From: Azospirillum griseum
GTDB lineage: Bacteria; Pseudomonadota; Alphaproteobacteria; Azospirillales; Azospirillaceae
NCBI RefSeq assembly: GCF_003966125.1
Contig: NZ_RXMA01000041.1
Span: 1 to 32,626, forward strand
Direction: 5' to 3'
DNA length: 32,626 nt
Shown here: piece by piece, positions 1 through 6,599 of the stretch
Layout: each line of letters begins with the position of its first letter
Position numbering within the stretch: position 1 is the first letter of the stretch
Translations under genes and position numbers: made by a program
Notes under the pieces: model-generated
Told to the model about the DNA's origin: nothing
The model's input: only the letters and a program-made list of their open reading frames with translations
Databases searched by the model: none

Positions 1-53
1 CGAGTCTACCCGCAGCGACTCCCGCTGAAAATCCCCGACCGCACCACAAGCCA

Positions 54-80
54 AGCCGATTCATCTATTTTGAATCGGCT
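54..80. repeat. Perfect 10-bp stem-loop with GATTC in the stem
   Basis: AGCCGATTCA (54-63) pairs perfectly with TGAATCGGCT (71-80) around the 7-base loop TCTATTT. Both arms contain a GANTC sequence, the CcrM methylation site of alphaproteobacteria. No T-run follows on the plus strand, so a simple intrinsic terminator is less likely than a dispersed extragenic palindrome. The structure is directly visible; its role is inferred. Confidence 0.6.
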
Positions 81-355
81 CCTAACACCTATCGCGCTCT
101 CCTCAGCAACTGAACCACGCCGGGATTATCGGCGACTCTCATACCCGCCTGTGCTGATTATGACTCACGAGATGGCTCACCAATCTGGTGAAATTCTGAA
201 TCGATGGCACCCTGCCTCAAGAGGGCGTGAGAATGGGAGGTGCGATCGGGTTGTGGGAGGATTTTGACGGGTCGGCGCTGCGACGTCTGGCGCGGACCGG
301 CCTTGCACAGCATCGGATGCTCCCGGATTCTCAGCATCAGCGGGCCGCATCTACA

Positions 356-383
356 CCCCCTCGCCCTCCCCACCACCCCGCCC
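356..383 (-). other. Potential G-quadruplex just downstream of the phosphatase gene
   Basis: Read on the minus strand this segment has five runs of three to five G separated by loops of 1, 4, 1 and 3 bases (plus-strand C-runs at 356-360, 364-366, 368-371, 376-379 and 381-383). It begins about 22 bases beyond the stop codon of the minus-strand phosphatase gene, so it would be G-rich in that transcript's 3' untranslated region. The pattern fits the G3+N1-7 rule; folding and function are inferred. Confidence 0.4.
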
Positions 384-405
384 TTTTCGCACCAAAGTCC
401 CCGCC

Positions 406-1236
406 TCACCCTGACCGGGTTTTCCCGACCTGAAGAAACGAATGCTCGGTTCCATCCAGAACGACCGCCGTCAGGACGCCGGTGGCATATGCCCCGGTGT
501 CGACCGCAATGCGGTTGGGGTGAATTTCCGGCGCATCGACGATGGTGTGGCCATGGACGATCACCTTTTCATGCCGGGCGCTCGAGGACAGAAACGGTTC
601 TCGCAGCCACAGCAGATCGTCACGCCGTTGTCGCTTCAACGTCCTGCCTGGCCTGATCCCGGCGTGCACGAAGGCGTAATCGCCGTAGACCGCCCAGTCC
701 TCCAGCGCTTCCAGAAAGCGGCGGTGCGCGTCGGGCAGCCGGTCGACCAGTTGATCGCGCAACTCCTTCAACCGCCCGCGGTCGCGCACCCCGACCGACG
801 CCCGCACGCCGTAGCTGGCCAAGGCCTCCGCCCCTCCGAAATCCAGCCAGCGGGCGTTGGCAACGGGATCGTCGATGAAGTCCAGCAACGCTGACTCGTG
901 GTTTCCCGCCAAGAACCGTGTTTCCACCCCGGGAAGCGGATCGCCGATCAGACGGTCGAGCACGCCACGGCTGTCCGGGCCGCGATCGACGTAATCGCCC
1001 AGAAACACCGCCACCGCCTGTCGATCCGGACACCCGGCCATGTCGGCGACGATCAACGGCAGCAAGCGGTCCAACAGGTCCAATTCGCCGTGAACATCAC
1101 CTATGGCGTACAATCGGACGCCAGGGGCCATAGACGGCGGCCCGGCAACAGCGGAAGGCGGCGCGGCGAAGCCCAGACGGTCGGCGATCCATGCGCGTAA
1201 TTTTCCGCTGCCCACGCTTTTTTCCCTGGCGAACAT
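406..1236 (-). CDS. PPP-family metallophosphoesterase (serine/threonine phosphatase-like)
   Basis: The 276-residue product carries the full set of PPP/calcineurin-like metal-binding motifs in order: GDVHG (about residues 46-50), GDYVDRG followed by PDSRGV, GNHE, a FVHAGI segment and VHGHT near the C-terminus. These bind two metal ions and hydrolyse phosphoesters; the closest classes are bacterial PrpA/ApaH-like enzymes. No signal peptide or membrane segment is seen, so it is probably cytosolic. I chose the ATG at 1236 because it precedes the conserved domain by about 40 residues; the frame stays open far upstream, but that extension runs antisense to the asparagine synthetase gene. No strong ribosome binding site is visible, so the start is uncertain. 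It is divergent from the polysaccharide genes. In such loci a phosphatase may oppose the Wzc-type kinase, but PPP enzymes are not the usual Wzb class, so the substrate is open. Confidence 0.88.
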   Translation of the reverse strand: MFAREKSVGSGKLRAWIADRLGFAAPPSAVAGPPSMAPGVRLYAIGDVHGELDLLDRLLPLIVADMAGCPDRQAVAVFLGDYVDRGPDSRGVLDRLIGDPLPGVETRFLAGNHESALLDFIDDPVANARWLDFGGAEALASYGVRASVGVRDRGRLKELRDQLVDRLPDAHRRFLEALEDWAVYGDYAFVHAGIRPGRTLKRQRRDDLLWLREPFLSSSARHEKVIVHGHTIVDAPEIHPNRIAVDTGAYATGVLTAVVLDGTEHSFLQVGKTRSG

Positions 1237-1285
1237 GAACACCGGTCTGTTGTATACCCGAGTGGTGGCAGAATCCCGGCATCGG

Positions 1286-1309
1286 ATACGCCAAGCCTGT
1301 ACGGCGTAT
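1286..1309. promoter_or_regulatory. Inverted repeat in divergent promoter region
   Basis: ATACGCC (1286-1292) and GGCGTAT (1303-1309) form a perfect 7-bp inverted repeat with a 10-base spacer, lying between the start of the minus-strand phosphatase and the plus-strand asparagine synthetase. A further TGTATAC occurs nearby at about 1249-1255. The symmetry and position suit a dimeric regulator's operator; no regulator gene is adjacent, so this is inference. Confidence 0.3.
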
Positions 1310-1380
1310 ACGCATTTCGCCGGATGAATTCGGCGCTTGAGTTTACCGTTCCCCCTCTTTTCCCGCAACGGAGCCCGCCG

Positions 1381-3222
1381 ATGTGCGGCATCATCGGTTT
1401 GTTTCGTCCCGCCCCCGCCGCCGCGCCGCCGGGGCCTGAACGGGTGATGGCCGCGCGCGACCGCATGGCCCATCGTGGGCCGGACGGTTCCGGGTTGTTT
1501 CAGGCCGCCGGGGGACGACTGGTTCTGGGGCATCGCCGACTGGCAATCATCGACCCAAGCCCGGCAGGGGCGCAACCGATGACCGACGCCGATGCCGGAT
1601 TGACCGTGGTTTTCAACGGCGAAATCTATAATTATCGTGAGCTGCGCCGGGAATTGATGGCGCAAGGCGTGACGTTCCGTTCCCAATCCGACACGGAGGT
1701 GTTGCTCCGGCTTTATGACCGCCACGGCGTCGACGGTCTGGCCCGGTTGAATGGCATGTTCGCCTTCGCCTTGTGGGACGACCGCCGTCAAGGGCTGTTG
1801 CTGGCCCGCGATGGGCTGGGGATCAAGCCGCTGTACGTCTTCGACGATGGGGAGACGACCGGTTTCGCGTCGGAATGCCGGGCTTTGGCGGCGCTGCTGC
1901 CCGAACGGTCGGCGAGCAGGGCCGACCCGGCGGCGCGGTTGGGATTTTTCATGTACGGCTGGGTTCCAGAACCCTTCTCGCCGTGGGCGGCGATTGAAAT
2001 GTTGCCGGCAGGAACGTGGCTCTGGACCGACGCCCGAGGAACATCCCGGGGCCGTTTTTTCGACGTGGTGGATGAAATCGTCGCGGCGGAGATGGACGCC
2101 CGGACGGCAACGCCGAAAAGCCGCCGGGAGTGGCTGGCGTCGTTGCGCGACGACGTCGCCGCCAGCGTCGACCGCCATCTTGTCGCTGACACGCCGGTGT
2201 CGCTGTTCTTATCGGCCGGTGTCGATTCAACGATGATCGCCGAACTGGCGGCGAGCGCGACCGGTGGCGTCACGGGGGTGACACTGACCGCCGACCGGTT
2301 CATCGGTTCCGACGACGACGAAGCCCCCGGCGCAGCGGCAACAGCCGCCGCTTGCGGCATGCCCCATCACGTTCGGCACCTGACTGCGGCGGACTTCACC
2401 GATCAACGCGACGCCTTGCTGCGGTCGATGGATGTCCCGACCATCGACGGGGTGAACGTCTTTTTCGCCGCCGCCGCCGCCGCCGATGCCGGCTTCAAGG
2501 TGGCTTTGTCCGGGGTGGGCGGCGACGAGATGCTGGGCGGGTATCCGTCGTTCCGGCAAATTCCGCCGCTGATGCGGTTTTTGGGACCGGTGGCACGGAT
2601 TCCCCTGCTCGGACCGGCCTTGGGGCGCGGATTGCGGCGGATGACCGCCCCATGGCTGGGTGCTTTCACCTCGCCGAAGTACGCCTCGCTGCTGGAGTGC
2701 GCGGGAGCGGACGCCGACGCATATCTGTTGCGTCGCGGCCTGTTTTTGCCTTGGGAGTTGGAACGGGGGGAAGATGCCCGCAGCCTGGCGGAGACCTTGG
2801 CGCGGGTGCGGCGGGCGGCGGGCGGCGACGGGCGTTACGCGCGGATCGCATCGCCTTATTTGCGGGTGCTGGCGATGGAAACGGAGCTTTACATGCGTGG
2901 CCAGTTGCTGCGCGACGCCGATTGGGCCGGCATGGCATCGTCGGTGGAAATCCGCACCCCGCTGGCGGACGCCGCTCTTTTCCGCCGGGCGATCAGGGCG
3001 ATCGCCGCCATGACACCGCCACCGGACAAGCGGACGCTGTCGGTGGCGATCGGGCCACAAAGCGCCGCCGCCGCCACGCGCCCGAAGACTGGTTTCTCCT
3101 TGCCGATTCGCGATTGGCCAACCGCGTCGTCGACGACCGGACCAGTGCGCAAGCCCCGCGGTTTGCGCGGCTGGGCGCAATTCGTGTACGATTCGTGGAA
3201 TCGCGAGAACGGCATGGGGTGA
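1381..3222 (+). CDS. Asparagine synthase (glutamine-hydrolysing) family amidotransferase of a polysaccharide locus
   Basis: The 613-residue protein begins MCGI, placing the catalytic cysteine of a class II glutaminase at position 2 after methionine removal, so I start at the ATG at 1381; CGGAG lies 7 bases upstream. Glutaminase motifs HRGPDG, FNGEIYNY and SDTEV follow. The synthetase half has the PP-loop variant SAGVDS (residues 278-283) that binds ATP, and SGVGGDEMLGGY. The family makes amides from carboxylates using glutamine nitrogen. Members inside exopolysaccharide clusters often lie beside Wza/Wzc genes and are suspected to amidate a sugar acid or other precursor rather than supply asparagine. 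It precedes the wza-like gene by 96 bp in the same direction. The C-terminus with RGLRGW is typical of complete members. Six consecutive GCC codons at 2467-2484 encode an alanine run. Function on the glycan is inferred. Confidence 0.9.
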   Translation: MCGIIGLFRPAPAAAPPGPERVMAARDRMAHRGPDGSGLFQAAGGRLVLGHRRLAIIDPSPAGAQPMTDADAGLTVVFNGEIYNYRELRRELMAQGVTFRSQSDTEVLLRLYDRHGVDGLARLNGMFAFALWDDRRQGLLLARDGLGIKPLYVFDDGETTGFASECRALAALLPERSASRADPAARLGFFMYGWVPEPFSPWAAIEMLPAGTWLWTDARGTSRGRFFDVVDEIVAAEMDARTATPKSRREWLASLRDDVAASVDRHLVADTPVSLFLSAGVDSTMIAELAASATGGVTGVTLTADRFIGSDDDEAPGAAATAAACGMPHHVRHLTAADFTDQRDALLRSMDVPTIDGVNVFFAAAAAADAGFKVALSGVGGDEMLGGYPSFRQIPPLMRFLGPVARIPLLGPALGRGLRRMTAPWLGAFTSPKYASLLECAGADADAYLLRRGLFLPWELERGEDARSLAETLARVRRAAGGDGRYARIASPYLRVLAMETELYMRGQLLRDADWAGMASSVEIRTPLADAALFRRAIRAIAAMTPPPDKRTLSVAIGPQSAAAATRPKTGFSLPIRDWPTASSTTGPVRKPRGLRGWAQFVYDSWNRENGMG

Positions 3223-3318
3223 GGATGCTCCAAGGAAGTCCGTCCTTGAATCACTCTGCCGCCCGGCTTAGATTGCCGGAATAATAGAAGATTCTCAACT
3301 GTGGAGCCTTCGCCGTAT

Positions 3319-3903
3319 ATGCCCCGCAAGCCTCACGCTCTTTTCCGCGCCCTGTTCGCCGCCATCGTGTTGACCGTCGCCGGATGCGGTGGCGTGTCGC
3401 TGCCGACGGAGACGGCTCCGATGGAGCCGGGCAATCCGTCCGACGGCTATCTGATCGAACCGGGCAATCGGGTGCGCGTGATCGTTTTCAACGAACCCTC
3501 GTTGTCGGGCGATTTCACCGTCGACCCCTCGGGCAATCTGGCGATGACGCTGGTCGGGAACATCCCCGCCAGTGGTATCGGGCCGAAGGTTCTGGGACAG
3601 CGCATCGAAACTTCGTTGAAGAAGGACGGCTATCTTCAGTCCCCAAAAGTGGCGATCGAAGTGCAGTCGTTCCGCCCGTTTTACGTGCTGGGAGAAGTGC
3701 GCCAGCCGGGTGAATTCGCCTACACCAACGGCATGACGGTGCTGAGCGCCGTCGCCAGGGCCGGCGGCTATGATTATCGCGCCTGGGAAGGCGAGGTTCT
3801 TCTGGTGCGGATGATCGACGGCAAGCAAAAGGAATACCGGGCGACCGAGCGGACACCGATCCTGCCCGGCGACATCATCAAGGTGCCGCAGCGCCGACTG
3901 TGA
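3319..3903 (+). CDS. Wza-like polysaccharide export lipoprotein (Poly_export + SLBB)
   Basis: The 194-residue precursor starts with a basic n-region, a hydrophobic stretch and a lipobox (VAGC, Cys23), so it should be lipidated after export. Mature residues from about 45 form a Poly_export domain (GYLIEPGNRVRV, then DPSGNLAMTLVGNI), followed by an SLBB-type beta-grasp segment (FYVLGEVRQPGEF) and a conserved end, ILPGDIIKVP. It is about half the length of enterobacterial Wza, as is normal for alphaproteobacterial and Exo/Xrt-type export proteins, which lack the C-terminal outer-membrane helix; a partner such as the beta-barrel encoded at 6600 may then form the pore. The in-frame GTG at 3301 is an alternative start, but the ATG at 3319 gives the cleaner signal peptide. 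It probably sits at the inner face of the outer membrane. Confidence 0.9.
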   Translation: MPRKPHALFRALFAAIVLTVAGCGGVSLPTETAPMEPGNPSDGYLIEPGNRVRVIVFNEPSLSGDFTVDPSGNLAMTLVGNIPASGIGPKVLGQRIETSLKKDGYLQSPKVAIEVQSFRPFYVLGEVRQPGEFAYTNGMTVLSAVARAGGYDYRAWEGEVLLVRMIDGKQKEYRATERTPILPGDIIKVPQRRL

Positions 3904-3943
3904 CAGTGCGTATCGGGATGACGCGAGGCGAGGAGAGAGGGTT

Positions 3944-5023
3944 ATGAAAAAGTCCATTTGCGTTGCGGCGGTTGCCGTCACCCTCGCAGCCGTGTTTCCC
4001 GCCACCGCTCAGCAGAGCCAACAAGGCCAAGGGCAGCAGACGCAGCAAGGCAACGCCCTTGCCGCCCTGCCGCCAGCCTTGCGCGCCGCCGTGCAGTCGG
4101 GCAACCCGCAAGCGATCTCCCAGGCGATCACGACGTTGTCCAGCGGCAACACGACCCAAAGCGCGAATCTGGCCGCGCAAGTGGTGCGGGCCGCCGAGCA
4201 GATTTTCTCCACAAATCCCAAGGGCGGCATCGAGGTGGCGCAGGCGGCGTTGAACACCGTGCGCAATACGCCGGTGCAGCAAAGTGCGCCGCAGCAGACG
4301 CAAGAGGTGATCACCACCGCAACGCGCCTGTTCATCCGTCCGGAAGCCTTGCGCGTCGCCCCCGAACAGACGGCGGCGTTGGCCGCTTCGGCTGTGCAGG
4401 CCTCGGCAACCACCAACAATCCGACTCTGGCCGCCGCCACCGCTTCGCAGGCCGTCAGCACGGCGGAAAAAATCCTGGCGACCAACCCGGCCGCCGCCGT
4501 GCAGATCGCCAGCGTGGCGATGCAGACCGTGAAAGAGAACACGGTCTCCAATTCGGCTCCGCAACAGGCCCTGCAAACCGCCACCACGGCGGCGCGCATT
4601 GTTTTGGCTCCGTCCGTGCAGGCCATCGCGCCGCAACAGGTGGCCAGCATTTCCGCCGCCGCCGTTCAGGTGGCCAGCAATCCCACCGTCTATCAAAGCT
4701 CTCCCAACGCCGCGATCTCGGTCATGGCGCAATCCTATGCGGCGGTCAGCACCCAGGCGGTGACCGCCGTTGCCCCCAGCGCCGTCGCAGCGATGACGCA
4801 ACAATTGAATCAGGCGGCCACCACCACCACGCTCAACCAAGCCAACCCCACCAACGGCACGCAGATCAATGAGATCCTGAACAAGCAGTCGGAGGAATAC
4901 CGGCAGGCAACGGCGACCGCCACCGCTCCGGTCACGCAACAAGCCACCCAGACCACGACCCAGCCGACGGTTCAGACACTGCCGACAGAACTGGACCGCA
5001 CCAAGACGACCAGCCCGTCCTGA
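3944..5023 (+). CDS. Secreted Ala/Gln/Thr-rich protein with two 90-residue repeats, function unknown
   Basis: I do not recognise this 359-residue protein. It has a clear Sec signal peptide (MKKS, hydrophobic core, cleavage likely after ATA at residue 22), then a Gln-rich linker, and a helical Ala/Val/Gln/Thr-rich body with two imperfect copies of a 90-residue unit (about residues 79-168 and 169-258). Matching landmarks are exactly 90 apart: AEQI/AEKI with TNP, SAPQQ at 114 and 204, and AP-x-Q at 139 and 229. The C-terminal 60 residues are Thr/Gln/Pro-rich and probably disordered. There is no cysteine beyond the signal peptide and no later membrane segment. A strong ribosome binding site (GGAGAGAGG) precedes the ATG. 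It lies 40 bp behind the Wza-like gene, probably co-transcribed, which suggests a periplasmic or surface role in export or retention of the polysaccharide. Confidence 0.85.
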   Translation: MKKSICVAAVAVTLAAVFPATAQQSQQGQGQQTQQGNALAALPPALRAAVQSGNPQAISQAITTLSSGNTTQSANLAAQVVRAAEQIFSTNPKGGIEVAQAALNTVRNTPVQQSAPQQTQEVITTATRLFIRPEALRVAPEQTAALAASAVQASATTNNPTLAAATASQAVSTAEKILATNPAAAVQIASVAMQTVKENTVSNSAPQQALQTATTAARIVLAPSVQAIAPQQVASISAAAVQVASNPTVYQSSPNAAISVMAQSYAAVSTQAVTAVAPSAVAAMTQQLNQAATTTTLNQANPTNGTQINEILNKQSEEYRQATATATAPVTQQATQTTTQPTVQTLPTELDRTKTTSPS

Positions 5024-5037
5024 CCCGACGGGTCAGG
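5019..5037. terminator. Hairpin shared by two convergent genes, containing both stop codons
   Basis: CCTGACCC (5019-5026) and GGGTCAGG (5030-5037) pair perfectly over a 3-base loop. The TGA stop of the repeat protein (5021-5023) and the TGA stop of the minus-strand membrane protein (plus-strand TCA, 5033-5035) both lie in the stem. Being symmetric, it could act on both transcripts. A T-run is missing on both sides, so it may work as a Rho-dependent or 3'-end-stabilising element rather than a classical intrinsic terminator. Confidence 0.5.
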
Positions 5038-6424
5038 GGGCCGTTCCGTCTTCGGACAAGGTGCGCGAACTCCACGACTGGGCGAAGCCGATCCCCATCA
5101 ACAGGGCCAGTGTCATGGCAATGGCTGGGATCTGAGCGCTGAAATCGATCAAGCCGTGCGCACCAATCAGAACGGCGGCGGCCAGTGCCGTCGCAGGGTA
5201 CACTTGGTCGCGGCGACGGCGGAACAACCCCCGAACACAGGCCGCCAGGACGGCCAACAGGGAGGCGAAGAACGCCCCCGCCGCTGGAACGCCAAGGTCC
5301 ATCGCCATTTCCAGATAGACGTTGTGCGCGTACTGCCAGTCTTCCGCGCGGTGCAGTCCGCCATCCCGGTACATGCGAAAAGCCGATTGGAACGCGCCCA
5401 GTCCATGCCCGGTCAAGGGGGCGTCGGCGATGGCGGCGAGGGTTAAGCGGTAGACATCGGCCCGCCCCTCATCCGCCGCAGGAGTTCCCGTTTCCAGCAA
5501 TCGTTCCAGCGTGCCTTCGCCGTTCATCGCCACGACGGCGACGGCGACGACCAAAATCGTCAGTCCGATGCGCAAGGCCGCTTGCGGCGACAAGGCCCGT
5601 CCCAGGGTCAGCGCCACCATCAGCGTCGCCAACGCCAGACCGCCGGACAAAAACGCGCCACGGGAATGGGACAAGAGCAGCGCGGAACCGGTCAGCAGCG
5701 CACCAATCAGATAAGGCATGGCGCGCACCAGCAGGGTTTCCGTCCACTCTGCCGCGCCGCGCCGCTCTTCCCGCCGTCGTCGCAGCCGGTGCGCGAATGT
5801 TGCCACGCAGCAGACCAGCCCCAGGGCGGCGTAGGCACCGTAGGCGTTGCGGTTGACGAACGTCGAGGTGAGATCCCCGAGATAGGCCCATTTCGCAAAC
5901 CACAGGATTTCCTCGCGACCGGAAAAGTAAACGAACAATCCATAACCAGCATACGCGACCCCGGCGACAACCACCGCCGTCATCGCTTCATGGGCGCGGG
6001 CGCGTTCCATGCCCAACTGGGCGGCAAGCAAAAAAACCGTCGCGTAGCAGGACAACCGCATGACGGCACTCCAGGTCGCGTCCGGTGCCGCCGATATCAT
6101 GCCGTTTCCGCCGCCCCCCAGCGCTTGCGCCGCTTCGCCCCACAAGGGGTGCCATGAACCGGCCGGAATGAGGGAACTGGTCTGCGCCACAGCCCAGAGC
6201 ATCGCCAGTCCGAACGGAATCGCCGCCGCCGCCAACCGACCGGCGGGCAAGGGAGCACGGCAGCGCCCGAAGATCGCCAGCAACGCCCAACCACCGGCCA
6301 GCAAACCGATCAATACAGCGAGCAGCGACCATGCCCACGGACGGTTCGCGCCGAACGGCACCGGTGCCAGCACGACGACGGCAAGCAGGCCCCGGAAAAC
6401 GGCGGTGTTAATGGATGAGGTCAT
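5033..6424 (-). CDS. O-antigen ligase / Wzy-type polymerase family membrane protein
   Basis: The 463-residue product is a polytopic inner-membrane protein with about a dozen hydrophobic segments. It shows hallmarks of the O-antigen ligase (Wzy_C) superfamily: TFVNRNAYGAY in the middle, the LLLSHSRGAFLSGG segment, and a large periplasmic loop with GHGLGAFQSAF and AHNVYLEMAMDLG before the last helices. Such proteins join undecaprenyl-linked repeat units or transfer polymer to an acceptor, using conserved Arg and His residues in the loop. I chose the ATG at 6424 because GGGAGG lies 6 bases upstream; an ATG at 6499 would add 25 residues and follows a two-codon frame, ATG GAA TAA, that itself has an AGGAG. 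It is transcribed opposite to the main operon and shares its promoter region. Its relation to the second protein of this class (13010-14368) is unknown. Confidence 0.87.
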   Translation of the reverse strand: MTSSINTAVFRGLLAVVVLAPVPFGANRPWAWSLLAVLIGLLAGGWALLAIFGRCRAPLPAGRLAAAAIPFGLAMLWAVAQTSSLIPAGSWHPLWGEAAQALGGGGNGMISAAPDATWSAVMRLSCYATVFLLAAQLGMERARAHEAMTAVVVAGVAYAGYGLFVYFSGREEILWFAKWAYLGDLTSTFVNRNAYGAYAALGLVCCVATFAHRLRRRREERRGAAEWTETLLVRAMPYLIGALLTGSALLLSHSRGAFLSGGLALATLMVALTLGRALSPQAALRIGLTILVVAVAVVAMNGEGTLERLLETGTPAADEGRADVYRLTLAAIADAPLTGHGLGAFQSAFRMYRDGGLHRAEDWQYAHNVYLEMAMDLGVPAAGAFFASLLAVLAACVRGLFRRRRDQVYPATALAAAVLIGAHGLIDFSAQIPAIAMTLALLMGIGFAQSWSSRTLSEDGTAP

Positions 6425-6523
6425 GACAAGCCTCCCAAGGGCGGCATCCAATCCATCACGGCCTGGCTTCCGTTGCGCCCGCATCACATCCGTCGGCATT
6501 TATTCCATAAAATGCTCCTCATG

Positions 6524-6538
6524 GTACAGGCTATGTAC
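6524..6538. promoter_or_regulatory. Short inverted repeat between divergent genes
   Basis: GTACA-GGCTA-TGTAC is a perfect 5-bp inverted repeat with a 5-base spacer, lying midway between the divergent starts at 6424 and 6600. TTGCAA directly to the right (6539-6544) could serve as a -35 element for the plus-strand operon, although no good -10 follows at ideal distance. The position suits a shared operator for the polysaccharide operon; the binding protein is unknown. Confidence 0.28.
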
Positions 6539-6599
6539 GTTGCAACAGATTTTGTGATAGGCACCATATCCGGGGTTGAAAAGAATGGGAGCGTACACG

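Larger units (their letters stand above)
1..405. other. Non-coding left edge, no supported gene
   Basis: No reading frame here has a recognisable protein sequence, a good start context or codon use like the neighbouring genes. What can be seen is a strong stem-loop near the left end, a small inverted repeat at 177-191 (TCACCA-ATC-TGGTGA), and a strongly C-rich plus strand from about 355 to 415. The stretch around 160-330 could be a remnant of an insertion sequence because it contains short open frames on both strands that stop abruptly, but I could not name a family and claim none. Confidence 0.5.

Noticed and set aside
1..405. Insertion-sequence remnant at the left edge
   Set aside because: The short frames have no recognisable transposase motif and I could not find terminal repeats, so it is not annotated as a mobile element.
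1237..2178. Extension of the minus-strand phosphatase frame through the asparagine synthetase gene
   Set aside because: It lies antisense to a clearly conserved gene, is Arg/Pro/His-rich and shows no family motif; long antisense frames are normal in GC-rich DNA.
2467..2484. (GCC)6 microsatellite as a phase-variation tract
   Set aside because: It is an in-frame trinucleotide run encoding alanines inside a conserved enzyme; length change would not switch the frame.
3878..4942. Long minus-strand frame, very rich in Gly/Arg/His, opposite the repeat protein
   Set aside because: It mirrors the codon periodicity of the Ala/Gln/Thr-rich gene, which has a signal peptide and a strong ribosome site. 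The minus frame has neither.
3944..5023. CRISPR-like or DNA-level satellite repeat
   Set aside because: The 270-bp periodicity is at protein level with diverged DNA; there are no short direct repeats with unique spacers anywhere in the window.
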